From: a virus
Reading direction: 5' to 3' (one strand)
IMG/VR virus record: IMGVR_UViG_3300021062_000008
Location: 1 to 40,917 of that record
Length of the DNA stretch: 40,917 bases
In this document: in pieces, positions 14,190 to 23,304 of the stretch
Numbering within the stretch: position 1 is the stretch's first letter
How the letters are laid out: every line of letters starts with the position of its first letter
Made by a program: the position numbers and the translations under genes
The notes under the pieces: generated by a model
Seen by the model: only the letters and a program-made list of their open reading frames with translations
The model's database searches: none
What the model was told of the DNA's origin: nothing

Positions 14190-14514
14190 TGAAGCAGCAA
14201 AGTTTTTAAAAAAGGTTCACGGCGCGTCTACCCCTCTTGGTCGGGCGGCCCAGGCTGCTTATAGCGCTGCACGCAATCAACAGATTGATGCTGTAAATCG
14301 TCAGTTGAATCAAGCTGATCTTTTATACCGGAACCAGGGCTTAGGTCAATCTAGCCAGGCCGGACAGCTTCAGAAGCTTTTAGAAGAAGCGCGAAATGGT
14401 AGAAAACGAAAATTAACTATAGTACAGCTGGTTTTAGGCGTGAAAAGACGCCGCCCTATCCCCTCTTTAGGTCGGGCCGTGACTGGTATGACTAGTATGG
14501 CAATGTTTATCTAG
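14179..14514 (+). CDS. Small Ala/Gln-rich protein, 111 aa
   Basis: ATG 14179 overlaps the previous gene by 11 bases; an upstream in-frame TTG at 14161 is less likely. Residues 1-75 form an Ala/Gln/Asn-rich helix (AAQAAYSAARNQQIDAVN), then a basic, Pro/Gly end (KRRRPIPSLGRAVTGM). It may be an internal head or ejection protein. Its stop touches the pseudoknot element. Confidence 0.6.
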   Translation: MNSNEAAKFLKKVHGASTPLGRAAQAAYSAARNQQIDAVNRQLNQADLLYRNQGLGQSSQAGQLQKLLEEARNGRKRKLTIVQLVLGVKRRRPIPSLGRAVTGMTSMAMFI

Positions 14515-14578
14515 GTGGAAGGTCGTTTTGGCCCCACTAGGTCTAGTTTTCGGCTTCCACCGGCTAGCCTAGTGGGCC
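14514..14578 (+). promoter_or_regulatory. Pseudoknot-like RNA element before the glycosyltransferase operon
   Basis: GGTGGAAG (14514-14521) is complementary to CTTCCACC (14554-14561), and GGCCCCACTAGG (14530-14541) to CCTAGTGGGCC (14568-14578, one bulge). The order A-B-A'-B' is the topology of an H-type pseudoknot. GGTGGAAG is also this phage's usual ribosome-site variant, so the fold could mask or mimic a ribosome site. It ends 13 bases before the first sugar gene and has no T-run. Confidence 0.65.
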
Positions 14579-14591
14579 TGAAAGGATATGA

Positions 14592-16895
14592 ATGGCTAAA
14601 TTAGCCTTATCTGTAATTACAAAGAACAATGAAGAAACCATCGGCCGCCTACTGGCATCAGTGGCGAAGTATGTCGATGGTATTTTTATTACTGATACCG
14701 GTTCAACTGACAATACGATCGAGATTGCCAAGCAGTATGGGGCCGTGATTAGCGAATTTAAGTGGATTGATGACTTTGCGGCAGCGCGAAACTTCGCTTT
14801 TGCCCAGGTCCCAGAAGAATTTGAATATATTTTATGGGCTGACAGTGACGATGAGATTGTTGGGGCTGAAAATCTGCCCGATATTGTCGAACAGATGGAA
14901 ATGCAGGACATTACAGCCACCTTCTTCCAGTACAACTACACTATTGACCCTGTTAGTGGCCATGTTTTGGTCAAGCACGCCCGTGAACGGGTGGTGAAGC
15001 GCGGTAAGTACGAATGGAAGGGCCGACTGCACGAAACCTTGATCCCCAAGGGTCAGGATAAAGGTGTGTTATCTGATTTAGTGGAAGTGAACCACTGGCC
15101 TACCCAGGAATCGATTGTCGATAACGAACACCGCAACATGCGTATCCTAGAAGCCCAGTATGAGGCTGAAGGTGAGAACAAAGACCCTAGGACCGAATAC
15201 TATTTGGCCCGTGCCTACTTTGATGCCGGTGAATACGCGAAGGCGAATAAGATGTTCCAAGACTACCTTGAGCATTCAGGGTGGGACGAAGAACGCGCCA
15301 TGGCCTGGAACTACGTCGGTGAAATCCATAAGCAGTTTAACGACTATGAAAGCGCCCTGACCGCCTACTTCGAAGCTTTACGTGAGCGACCCGACTACCC
15401 TACTTGGTATGTGAACATCGCCATGACCTATGCCCTTATGGAAAAATGGGACTTCTCTAAGATTTGGATTAAGAAGGCCTTAGCAGTACCGGCTAAAGAA
15501 AAAACCGCTATGGTCCTGAACCCTAAAGACGATATGGCTAGGGCTATGGAAACCTTATTCATGGTGTCCTTCCACGAAGGTGAGCTTGACGAGGCGTGGG
15601 CTGCTGCCCAGAAGCTTGCCCAGATGTTCCCTGATCAACCTGAATTCAAAGAACGGTTCGAATCTGTCACCAAGCTACGCCGCTGGAACAAGATGACCAA
15701 GAACGCTATCGAAATCGCCCAGGAACTTCAGGCCTTAAAGGAAGACTATAAGCTGGAAGCTTTTATCAATTCCCTACCCCAGATCATCATGGGCAACCAG
15801 AACATGACCAACTTCCGTCACACCGTCCTACCGCCCAAGACCTGGTCCGATAAGTCCATCGTCTACTTCGCTGGTAAGGCGTTTGAAAAGTGGGACCCTG
15901 ATTCCCTAGAAAAAGGGGTCGGTGGGTCTGAAACTGCCGTAATCTATCTAGCTAAGGAATGGGCCGCCAAAGGCTACGACGTAACCGTCTACGGCTGGCC
16001 ACATAAGGAAGGGGTCTACGATGGCGTCAACTACCTCTACTGGTGGCGATGCAACTTCACCGACAGGTTCAATATCTTCATTTCGTGGCGGAACGAACAA
16101 ATCTTTAAGCTGGGCATCGAAGCTCGAATTAAATTGCTGGACTGCCATGATGTTCTTAACCAGGCCGACATTCTTGAGGTGGATAAGGACATTGATTTTT
16201 ACATGGTCAAATCGAATTATCACCGAACCTTTCTACCCGACGTCCCAGAAGACCGATTTAAAGTTATTTCAAACGGTATCGATCGGCCAACAGGTCTACG
16301 AGGTGCCAAAGAACTTCCGCGAAATCCGTTCCAACTCGCCTGGGTATCGTCTTATGATCGCGGACTCGAACATCTACTTAAAATGTGGCCAAAAATTAAA
16401 GAAGCTGTCCCCGAAGCTACCTTAAAGATCGCCTACGGCTGGAACTTATTCGATACCGCTTGGAAGGGCAACCCAGAACGCCAGATGTGGAAGAAACGCA
16501 TGGTAGAACTAATGCAACAGCCTGGCATTACAGAAGTCGGACGACTATCTAAGAAGGCCCTGCATGAGCTTCACCGCGAATCGGCTATTCTCGCCTACTA
16601 CTGCCACTTTGAAGAAATTAACTGTATTTCCGTCCTAGAAGCCCAGGCCAACGGGTCTGTTCCCGTCACCACGGCTTACGCCGCCTTAAATGAAACCAAT
16701 GAATTCGGCATTAAGGTAGCCGGCGATCCGTACGCCAAGACCACCAAGGTGGACTACGCCAACGCTTTGATCAACGCCCTTAAGAATCCCCCATCAGACA
16801 AGAAGCGTCTCGAAATGGTAACGGCTATCCGCGAAAAGTACGACTGGGTCAACATCGCCAAGCAATGGAAGAAGGTGTTCGATGGCAAAGCCTAA
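14592..16895 (+). CDS. Bifunctional glycosyltransferase: GT2 domain, TPR-like region, GT-B domain, 767 aa
   Basis: ATG 14592 follows AAAGGATATGA. Residues 1-190 are a GT2 (GT-A fold) domain: LSVITKNNEETIGRLL, a TGSTDNT nucleotide-sugar segment and a DSDDE metal motif at 84-88. Residues about 195-375 are helical repeats resembling TPRs (AMAWNYVGEIHKQFNDY, then YPTWYVNIAMTYALM). Residues about 400-767 are a second, GT4-like GT-B domain with VGGSETAVIYLAKEW, ISNGID and EINCISVLEAQANGSVPV near the donor site. Two sugar-transfer steps could be joined in one chain. It leads five coupled sugar genes inside the virion operon, so the acceptor may be a virion protein, though host surface glycans are possible. 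Confidence 0.85.
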   Translation: MAKLALSVITKNNEETIGRLLASVAKYVDGIFITDTGSTDNTIEIAKQYGAVISEFKWIDDFAAARNFAFAQVPEEFEYILWADSDDEIVGAENLPDIVEQMEMQDITATFFQYNYTIDPVSGHVLVKHARERVVKRGKYEWKGRLHETLIPKGQDKGVLSDLVEVNHWPTQESIVDNEHRNMRILEAQYEAEGENKDPRTEYYLARAYFDAGEYAKANKMFQDYLEHSGWDEERAMAWNYVGEIHKQFNDYESALTAYFEALRERPDYPTWYVNIAMTYALMEKWDFSKIWIKKALAVPAKEKTAMVLNPKDDMARAMETLFMVSFHEGELDEAWAAAQKLAQMFPDQPEFKERFESVTKLRRWNKMTKNAIEIAQELQALKEDYKLEAFINSLPQIIMGNQNMTNFRHTVLPPKTWSDKSIVYFAGKAFEKWDPDSLEKGVGGSETAVIYLAKEWAAKGYDVTVYGWPHKEGVYDGVNYLYWWRCNFTDRFNIFISWRNEQIFKLGIEARIKLLDCHDVLNQADILEVDKDIDFYMVKSNYHRTFLPDVPEDRFKVISNGIDRPTGLRGAKELPRNPFQLAWVSSYDRGLEHLLKMWPKIKEAVPEATLKIAYGWNLFDTAWKGNPERQMWKKRMVELMQQPGITEVGRLSKKALHELHRESAILAYYCHFEEINCISVLEAQANGSVPVTTAYAALNETNEFGIKVAGDPYAKTTKVDYANALINALKNPPSDKKRLEMVTAIREKYDWVNIAKQWKKVFDGKA

Positions 16896-17685
16896 AGTTC
16901 TATTCGTCTACGATCATCAGTACCCTGACCTATGGCGCGATGGTCTGTGGGCTGCCCTTAAAGAATTAGAAGATGATTTCGACATTACGTGGTGGAACCT
17001 AGCTAAAGATGAACTGATGGCTAAAACGGACCAGGACTTTGTGTTAGGCTGGGGCGGTTTCAATTCTTTTGTCGACGTTACCTTGCGTGAACAGATGTAC
17101 GATCGCAAGAAGGGGCTATGCATCGGCGGCAACGCCTTTCCCCCTGCCCACACTGACCAGTACGACGTTTTGTTCTACGAAACTGAATGGTATCGGCCAC
17201 AGATTGAACACCACCCTAATCCTATCCACGCCTTCGGGGTCAACACTGACATCTATCGTCCCTTAGAAGCTTCAAAGCACGTGCGCATTTTCGACTGGCT
17301 AACCGTTGGGGCTTTTGCTGACTGGAAACGCCAAGAGCGTATACTTAATAAGGACGGCATCAAAATGGCTGTTGGCGAAATCCAGAAAGGCAACCCAGAT
17401 GAATCTAACCGAATCGTCACCACTTTACTTGCTGGCGGCTGTGCTTGTTCTGATATGGTTAATCCCGAAACTCTTGCGTATCTTTATAATTTTAGTCGTC
17501 GTGTCTATATCCCTGCCGATCTTAATGGGGGCGGCGAACGGGCGGTCCTGGAAGCAAGAGCTTGCGGGGTACCAGTCGAAGTTGAATCCGATAACCCAAA
17601 GCTTCAAGAATTACTTACCAGTCCTATCTGGTCACATCACTACTACGCTGAACAGCTTAGAAAAGGAATAGAATCATGCCTATAA
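16882..17685 (+). CDS. Glycosyltransferase, GT-B (GT4-like), 267 aa
   Basis: It overlaps the preceding gene by 14 bases, with AAGGTGTTCG before ATG 16882. It opens KPKVLFVYDHQYPDLW; the second half has a Rossmann-like region ending NGGGERAVLEARACGVPVEVE, the donor-binding signature of GT4 enzymes. The single-strand length is short for a two-domain enzyme (usually over 350), so the N-terminal acceptor domain is reduced. Confidence 0.75.
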   Translation: MAKPKVLFVYDHQYPDLWRDGLWAALKELEDDFDITWWNLAKDELMAKTDQDFVLGWGGFNSFVDVTLREQMYDRKKGLCIGGNAFPPAHTDQYDVLFYETEWYRPQIEHHPNPIHAFGVNTDIYRPLEASKHVRIFDWLTVGAFADWKRQERILNKDGIKMAVGEIQKGNPDESNRIVTTLLAGGCACSDMVNPETLAYLYNFSRRVYIPADLNGGGERAVLEARACGVPVEVESDNPKLQELLTSPIWSHHYYAEQLRKGIESCL

Positions 17686-18230
17686 GACTGAACATAGGCT
17701 GCGGTCCCCTACCGCTACACGACCAACACAAGAAGCTGATGGACCAGTATGGTGACGGCTGGATTTTAGTCGACAAGTACGTCAAAGACCCTGCAATCGT
17801 AGATTACGATGCGGCTAATCTACCTTTCGAAGCTGGTAGCGTAGACACGATCTACTGTTCCCACTTACTTGAACATATTCCTTTCGGTGAAGTCCCCAAC
17901 TTGGTGAGACATTGGCACGACCTCCTCACAAGTGGGGGTGAGCTGGTGATTAATGTCCCTGACTTTGAATGGGTGTGTGAAGTCTTTATGGGTCGTACTG
18001 TCCCCCAGACCAACTACTATAAGGCTAGCCTTGAGTTTACCGACCCTGTCCATAACCTACAGGCTATCATCTATGGCAATCAGGACCACGAAGGCGAATA
18101 TCACAAGTCTGCCTACGATGAGCATTCCCTTTATAAGCTACTGGACCAAATGGGATTTGAAACCATCAATATTGAACGGGTCTACGAAGCGCATGACATG
18201 GGCTGCCTACTAGCAAAGGCGGTCAAATGA
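17676..18230 (+). CDS. SAM-dependent methyltransferase (class I, type 11-like), 184 aa
   Basis: AAAAGGAATAGAATC precedes ATG 17676. Motif I is LNIGCGP (residues 5-11), followed by VDKY (acidic residue for the ribose) and DAANLPFEAGSVDTIYCSHLLEHIP around 50-73, as in type-11 methyltransferases and predicted SAM-dependent enzymes of polysaccharide loci. Within the cluster it likely methylates a transferred sugar, but a protein or nucleotide target cannot be excluded. Confidence 0.8.
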   Translation: MPIRLNIGCGPLPLHDQHKKLMDQYGDGWILVDKYVKDPAIVDYDAANLPFEAGSVDTIYCSHLLEHIPFGEVPNLVRHWHDLLTSGGELVINVPDFEWVCEVFMGRTVPQTNYYKASLEFTDPVHNLQAIIYGNQDHEGEYHKSAYDEHSLYKLLDQMGFETINIERVYEAHDMGCLLAKAVK

Positions 18231-19225
18231 AAGTTCTAGTTACCGGTGGCGCTGGCTTTATAGGGTCGCATCTTGTTGATCGATTACTAGCCCAAGGTCA
18301 CGAAGTTTATGTCCTAGACGACATGTCAGGCGGCTACAGTGAAAACTTACCCCAAGAAGCCAAGGTCATCGTGATTGATCTGCGTAACGCCCGCCGCGCT
18401 AAGGTCTGTATTGAACAGATCAAACCTGAAATTATCTACCACCTTGCAGCAGACGCGGCAGAAAACAAAGCCCAGTTCTCACCCATCGAAGTGACTTCCC
18501 GCAACTGGAATGCCTTCATTAACGTACTGACCCCCGCTATTAACAACGGGCTTAAGCGATTCATCTTTACCAGTAGCATTGCGGTCTACGGTCACGGCCC
18601 TAAGTGGGGCAAGAAGCCATTTCACGAAAGCGACTTCTGCCAGCCGGCTGACCTTTACGGGATTACGAAGCTAGCCTGTGAGGAATCTTTAAAGGTTTTG
18701 TCCAAGGTCCACGGCTTTGAATACGTGATTGTCCGACCACACAACGTCTTTGGCCCACGTCAGAACATGCGGGACCCTTACCGAAATGTCGTCACGATCT
18801 TCATGAACGCGCTTTTAAAGGGTGAGGCGTACAATATCTATGGGGACGGTGAGCAAGTCCGAAGCTTCACCTATATCGATGACCTAGCTGACCCCTTGGC
18901 GAAATGTGCTTACCTTGCTGCGGCAAAGAACCATACCTACAACATGGGGACCGACACCCGACTGACGATCAATGAACTTTCCAAGCTAATTCAGGAAGTA
19001 GCCGGTAAGAAAATTAAACCCCACTACCTCCCCTCTCGCCCGCAGGAAGTTCACGAAGCAGTGTCTAACCATTCGCAGGCAGATCAGGTATTCGGCGTCT
19101 ATGCCACCCCCACCAAAGAAGCTTTGAAACGAACCTGGGAATGGGTGGAAGCCCAAGGTCCACAGGACGCTAAGTACCAGAAATTAGAAATTAATAGCCC
19201 ATTAATACCGGAAAATTGGAAATGA
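18227..19225 (+). CDS. NAD-dependent epimerase/dehydratase, extended SDR, 332 aa
   Basis: ATGA overlap with the methyltransferase. GGAGFIG at residues 7-13 binds NAD; YHLAADA near 77, the TSSIAVYG Ser region near 122 and YGITK near 145 complete the Ser/Tyr/Lys triad of GalE-like nucleotide-sugar epimerases. It probably makes or changes the sugar donor used by the neighbouring transferases. Length matches the family. Confidence 0.88.
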   Translation: MKVLVTGGAGFIGSHLVDRLLAQGHEVYVLDDMSGGYSENLPQEAKVIVIDLRNARRAKVCIEQIKPEIIYHLAADAAENKAQFSPIEVTSRNWNAFINVLTPAINNGLKRFIFTSSIAVYGHGPKWGKKPFHESDFCQPADLYGITKLACEESLKVLSKVHGFEYVIVRPHNVFGPRQNMRDPYRNVVTIFMNALLKGEAYNIYGDGEQVRSFTYIDDLADPLAKCAYLAAAKNHTYNMGTDTRLTINELSKLIQEVAGKKIKPHYLPSRPQEVHEAVSNHSQADQVFGVYATPTKEALKRTWEWVEAQGPQDAKYQKLEINSPLIPENWK

Positions 19226-19758
19226 TAAGTGTTATAATCCCCTACTACGAATCCGACGAAGGCAAACCCGCTATTCTTAAGCGGCTGGTTGATTCCTTAA
19301 ATGGCTACGATGAACTGATCGTGGTCTGGAATGACAAGATGGGTTACGCCAAAGCCATCAATAAGGGTCTAGCCCTGGCTAAAGGCGACCACATGATCGT
19401 GATGAATGATGATCTGATTATGCAGTCAGGTTCCTTACGGGACCTACCTAGCGATCGCGGCGTCACGTCCCCTGTCGTTAATGACCGAATGCAGCCCTTC
19501 TGGGGTTGCTGCTTCTGTATCCCCCGCTGGGTCTACGAATCTGTTGGCGGGCTGTATGAAGGCTATCGAATCAGTTACTACGATGACGATGACTATATCC
19601 AGCTGCTTAAAAAGGGCAACGTCCCGATGGACTGTGTCGACAAAGTTAAGTTCTCGCACCCTGAAGGCGGCCGGACTTTGCACACTTTCCCCGACCACCC
19701 TGAATTCTTTAAGGAAAACCAAGCAAAATTCAAAGAAAGATGGGGTTTCATACCATGA
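19222..19758 (+). CDS. Glycosyltransferase family 2-like, 178 aa
   Basis: ATG 19222 (MISVIIPYYES) overlaps the previous TGA. SVIIPYYES, VWNDKMGYAKAINKGLALAKGD and a MNDDLI metal motif are typical of GT2 GT-A folds. A YYDDDDYIQLL segment lies where acceptor-side acidic residues are found. It is shorter than usual (about 240) and probably a minimal catalytic domain. Confidence 0.8.
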   Translation: MISVIIPYYESDEGKPAILKRLVDSLNGYDELIVVWNDKMGYAKAINKGLALAKGDHMIVMNDDLIMQSGSLRDLPSDRGVTSPVVNDRMQPFWGCCFCIPRWVYESVGGLYEGYRISYYDDDDYIQLLKKGNVPMDCVDKVKFSHPEGGRTLHTFPDHPEFFKENQAKFKERWGFIP

Positions 19759-20507
19759 ATATATCTGTTATTACGCCCACGGTGAGACCAGAAGGACTAG
19801 AATTGGTTGCGAAGGCCCTTTCACGGCAAACCTGGGACGATTTCGAATGGTTAATCTGTTCGCCCGCTGAACCAGAACCGGTATTTATCGAAGGAATGGC
19901 AGGGCGCTGGATACCAGACGACTTCGAAGGTGGGTTTTGGTCCCTTAATCGGGCCTACAATAAATTATTCAAAGAAGCACAGGGCGAATTGATTGTCAGT
20001 TTACAGGATTGGGTCTATGTTCTACCGGAAGGATTGGAAAAGTTTTGGTATCAATATAATGCGACTGGTGGCGTTATTACTGGTGTTGGCGATCAGTATG
20101 ATCGGCTAGGACCAGACGGAAAACCCATCAACAAAGTCTGGGAAGACCCACGCAAAACCGATAAGTATGGGTCATTTTACTTGTGTAACTGGGAAGACAT
20201 CGAATGGAACTGGGCTGCTATCCCCCGCGAAGCGATCTTCGAAGCCGGCGGTATGGACGAACAGCTAGACTTCCTGGGATATGGTGGCGACCAGCTGCAA
20301 CTGATGGAACGCATCAACGCCCTACGCTACAAGACCTATATTGATCAGTCGAATGAATCCTTTACCCTACGTCACGACCGGTCCAAACATGGCGGCGAAG
20401 CGAAGTGGAATGCCAACCATATTCTGTTTAACGGTGAATACGACAAACGTAAGAAGGAATTAATAGAAGCCGGTACATGGCCACGGCTTGATTACCTAGC
20501 GAATTAG
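19755..20507 (+). CDS. Glycosyltransferase family 2-like, 250 aa
   Basis: ATG 19755 overlaps the preceding stop by ATGA. It opens ISVITPTVRPEGLELVAKAL, the classic GT2 start, and has FWSLNRAYNKLFKEAQGELIVSLQDW, where LQDW replaces the common DxD/DDD site, and a later GGMDEQLDFLGYGGDQ matching the C-terminal acidic motif of galactosyltransferase-like GT2 enzymes. The end of the gene contains the -35 region of late leader 3, so the sugar block is closed by a new promoter. Confidence 0.8.
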   Translation: MNISVITPTVRPEGLELVAKALSRQTWDDFEWLICSPAEPEPVFIEGMAGRWIPDDFEGGFWSLNRAYNKLFKEAQGELIVSLQDWVYVLPEGLEKFWYQYNATGGVITGVGDQYDRLGPDGKPINKVWEDPRKTDKYGSFYLCNWEDIEWNWAAIPREAIFEAGGMDEQLDFLGYGGDQLQLMERINALRYKTYIDQSNESFTLRHDRSKHGGEAKWNANHILFNGEYDKRKKELIEAGTWPRLDYLAN

Positions 20508-20580
20508 TCTTACACTAAAACTAACTAAGCTTACTTTCGAGAACCGAAGAAGCTGCCTATTAATACAGGTGGCTTCTTTT
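20488..20580 (+). promoter_or_regulatory. Late leader 3: promoter, conserved boxes and terminator before tail genes
   Basis: TTGATT (20488-20493), 17 bp, TACACT (20511-20516); six bases later AACTAA (20523-20528); GAGAACC (20539-20545), 22 bases after the -10; then GAAGCTGCCT/AGGTGGCTTC (20549-20558/20567-20576, two G-T pairs) with TTTTT. The ribosome site TTTAGGTGGGAT of the adaptor follows. Confidence 0.8.
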
Positions 20581-20594
20581 TATTTAGGTGGGAT

Positions 20595-21257
20595 ATGTCA
20601 ATAAAACTAACCAAAGATCAAATCTTTCAGCGGGCAGCAGCTACCGTAAACGGTGAAGCAACGGCCCCCGATACGACGGATACCGAATACAGCACCTGGT
20701 CGGAATTCTTGGAAGAATCGAACCAAGAATGGCCCCTAGTTTTCCCTTTTAGGGCGCTTAACAAGACGTTTAACGCAACGGCGAATCAGTCCGGCACTAG
20801 CGTGGCTTTACCTAGGGACTTTCGAAAGTTCCGTGGCTTCCCTACCTTCGATGGTGCTGAACTTCAAGAAGTACGTGAAGAAGAAACAGGCCTGTTCAGG
20901 GGTCAAAGCTATGTAGTTCCCAAGATCAACGCTTCCCATATCCCCTACCTCCTTACCACCCCACTACGTGGTACAGGTGGTTCGTTCGTGGCAGCGGCTA
21001 TTCCTTATGTCAGTAGTCCTACCCATATGGCCACTGGTTCTTCTGTGTCCCCTTGCCCAGACGACAGTTTCCTGGTGAATCGATTAAAGGAAAAGATTCT
21101 AAAGCAGCGCGGCGACCCCGCCTTTACGCTGTATCAAGAAGAAGCTGACGCAGTTCTATCACGCATGATCGAAGACGAAGTGGTCCAGTTCAACCAGTTG
21201 GACAGTTCCACCAAGTCGACATTCTCGCACGGCGGCTTCACAATCGGACAAGATTAG
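20595..21257 (+). CDS. Head-tail adaptor (gp4/gp11-like), 220 aa
   Basis: Size, position directly before the nozzle gene and the pattern of a helical start (KDQIFQRAAATVNG), a WSEFLEESNQEWPLVFPFRAL segment and a long C-terminal helix pair fit the podovirus adaptor ring that links portal to nozzle. Sequence identity to P22 gp4 or T7 gp11 cannot be shown by eye, so the call rests on context and layout. Confidence 0.65.
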   Translation: MSIKLTKDQIFQRAAATVNGEATAPDTTDTEYSTWSEFLEESNQEWPLVFPFRALNKTFNATANQSGTSVALPRDFRKFRGFPTFDGAELQEVREEETGLFRGQSYVVPKINASHIPYLLTTPLRGTGGSFVAAAIPYVSSPTHMATGSSVSPCPDDSFLVNRLKEKILKQRGDPAFTLYQEEADAVLSRMIEDEVVQFNQLDSSTKSTFSHGGFTIGQD

Positions 21258-21267
21258 GAGGGCGCCA

Positions 21268-23256
21268 ATGCCACAAATCCGACGTAACCGACGCCCCTAT
21301 AAACCACCGAAGCTAGCCAATATTGAGTGGAATAGTTTTCGCCGTGGCGTCAACAACCTACTTTTAGACACCGAACTAGGCCCTGAAGAAGTGAAGGAAC
21401 TGACAAACCTTCAGATTACTGGTAAAGGTATCATCGAACCACGTCCTGGAACGGGTTTCTTTCACAAGGCTGCCGCTTCTGGCCGTATTCGTGCCTTAAA
21501 GGGCTTCTATGGTCAAAACAGTACCCTAGCATCGGGTGCGAATGAACTTTTAGCTATTTCTGACGCTGGTTTCCTAACTAAAAAGAACGGGGCCAGTTAT
21601 TCGATTATTCAGGGCTTTTCTTACCCTTCAGGGTATAACGCTGAACTGTCCCAGCTTAACGACCTGGTCTTTATAAGTAACGGTAAGTCGAACCTAACCC
21701 GCTACAATGGGGCCACTATCCAGACCTATGGCTTTATCGGGTCCCCTTCCATGCTGTCCATCACCAAGTCTTCAGGAACTACGACAGGAACCTTCACCCG
21801 AAGCTATCGCGTATCCGCTGAATCTGACGTTGGTGAGACTTTAGCCGCCCAAGCGATCTCATTGGGCAACTTACCTGAAACTTTGAACACTACCGGCTTC
21901 CTAACGATCAACTGGGCTGCCCCATCGGCCGCTTCTGGCGCGATTAAAGGTTACGTCATCTATGGTCGTAACCGTGGCGATGAAGCGTACCTAGCGCGTG
22001 TATCTGGCGAAACGACTAGCTGGGTAGATACCGGCACTAGTAGCCCGTCCTTAGTCACCCTACCCCCAACGTCCAACACCACTCAAGGCCCGATTGCTGC
22101 TTACCAGATCGTTCACCAGGAACGCTTAGTCCTACTTAAATTAGAAGGCAACGTCTGCCGCGTGGCTTGGTCCGGTGGCGGTACGTATGTCGACAAGTTC
22201 CACTACTCAAAAGGTGGTGGCTACCGTGACATCAACTTAAACGCTGGCGAAGAAATTACTGGCGGTATTAGCCAGGAAGACCGAATCATCGTCTTCTTTA
22301 CCCGTTCGATCTTCGAGATGCGCCTGACCTATAACGAGACCCTGGGCATCGTCGAACCAACCGTAAAGCGTATTTCTGGCGCTGTTGGTGCAGCCAGTCA
22401 TCGAACCATCAAGACTTCTGAAAATGAAATTGCCTTCATTGGCCGCCGTCCTGGTGGTGCTTATTCCCTTAACTTCTTGGGCTATGAGCCTAACTTTACC
22501 GCTTCGGTCCTTCGAACTTCTGAAATTTCCCCACGCATTCGTGCTTGGTTTGAAACCTTGAACGCCATGCGCATCGAAACCGACATGTGGTGTATCTACT
22601 ATAAGAACGCTTACTTCATGTTTGGTCCTGTTGGCGCGAATGAATGGTCAGTCATGGTCTACGATCGTGAGCGCCTGGCCTTCTATGGTCCGTGGACGAT
22701 TACCGATGCAGCTTGCGGCGAAATCTACTACGACACCAGTGAAGCTGAACACCTTCTGTTTGGTAAGACCGATGGTAACGTCATTGAGATGTCAGAACAG
22801 TATTCAACTGATGAAGGTGAAGAATACAGTGTTCGCTTCTTAACCAAGAAAGAAGACTGGAACGTACCATTTACCCTTAAATTCTTAAAAGATGTCTTCT
22901 TTGCTATTCGAAACCCAATCGGCAATATCACCCTTACCGTCTACATCGAAGAAAAAGACGGCCGGACCACTGCCGCGAAGAACTTCCCACTTAACAGTCA
23001 GGACCGCATCACGCCAGCTGGTTGGGGTTCCTTCGCTTGGGGTAGCAAGGCCTGGGGGTATAAGACGCAGGCATCGACAAATAGTACGTCCATTTCTGAC
23101 GTTAAGAAATACCTGTCCGTGTATAAGCCAAACGTCTTAACTGCCCAAATTGGTATCACTGGTACAGGTGTAGACTTTAAATTATTAGCCCTTAAAATGC
23201 GGGCGCAGATCGCTTCGGAAAACAATGTTCCTTCTAGCTTCCGATCTAACTCTTGA
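21268..23256 (+). CDS. Tail nozzle/hub protein with Fn3-like insert, 662 aa
   Basis: ATG 21268 follows AGGAGGGCGCCA. It has an ELTNLQITGKGIIEPRPGTGFF opening, repeated beta-blade-like segments (LLAISDAGFLTKKNG, LVFISNGKSNLTRYNG), an Fn3-like part around residues 170-270 (SVSAESDVGET-type turn, GYVIYGR) and a C-terminal beta domain. This order suits the beta-propeller nozzle of short-tailed phages (P22 gp10, T7 gp12). It probably forms the hexameric tail tip holding fibres and DNA. Confidence 0.75.
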   Translation: MPQIRRNRRPYKPPKLANIEWNSFRRGVNNLLLDTELGPEEVKELTNLQITGKGIIEPRPGTGFFHKAAASGRIRALKGFYGQNSTLASGANELLAISDAGFLTKKNGASYSIIQGFSYPSGYNAELSQLNDLVFISNGKSNLTRYNGATIQTYGFIGSPSMLSITKSSGTTTGTFTRSYRVSAESDVGETLAAQAISLGNLPETLNTTGFLTINWAAPSAASGAIKGYVIYGRNRGDEAYLARVSGETTSWVDTGTSSPSLVTLPPTSNTTQGPIAAYQIVHQERLVLLKLEGNVCRVAWSGGGTYVDKFHYSKGGGYRDINLNAGEEITGGISQEDRIIVFFTRSIFEMRLTYNETLGIVEPTVKRISGAVGAASHRTIKTSENEIAFIGRRPGGAYSLNFLGYEPNFTASVLRTSEISPRIRAWFETLNAMRIETDMWCIYYKNAYFMFGPVGANEWSVMVYDRERLAFYGPWTITDAACGEIYYDTSEAEHLLFGKTDGNVIEMSEQYSTDEGEEYSVRFLTKKEDWNVPFTLKFLKDVFFAIRNPIGNITLTVYIEEKDGRTTAAKNFPLNSQDRITPAGWGSFAWGSKAWGYKTQASTNSTSISDVKKYLSVYKPNVLTAQIGITGTGVDFKLLALKMRAQIASENNVPSSFRSNS

Positions 23257-23282
23257 CGAAGATTATAAAGGGGGTTTATAAT
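23253..23282 (+). promoter_or_regulatory. Promoter with operator in the spacer, driving the CAP-domain gene
   Basis: TTGACG (23253-23258), 18 bp and TATAAT (23277-23282). GGGGGTT ends the spacer directly before the -10 box (G5 core 23270-23274), identical in geometry to the promoter at 473-502 and that at 33525-33554. It is an isolated early-type promoter inside the late tail region. Confidence 0.85.
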
Positions 23283-23304
23283 TTAGTTAAGAAAGGTGGA
23301 AGCA

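Noticed and set aside
16021-16425. Frame inside the large glycosyltransferase
   Set aside because: Shadow of the GT-B domain; no start signal.
19481-19870. Frame spanning two GT2 genes
   Set aside because: Overlaps both real genes that are coupled by ATGA; no motif.
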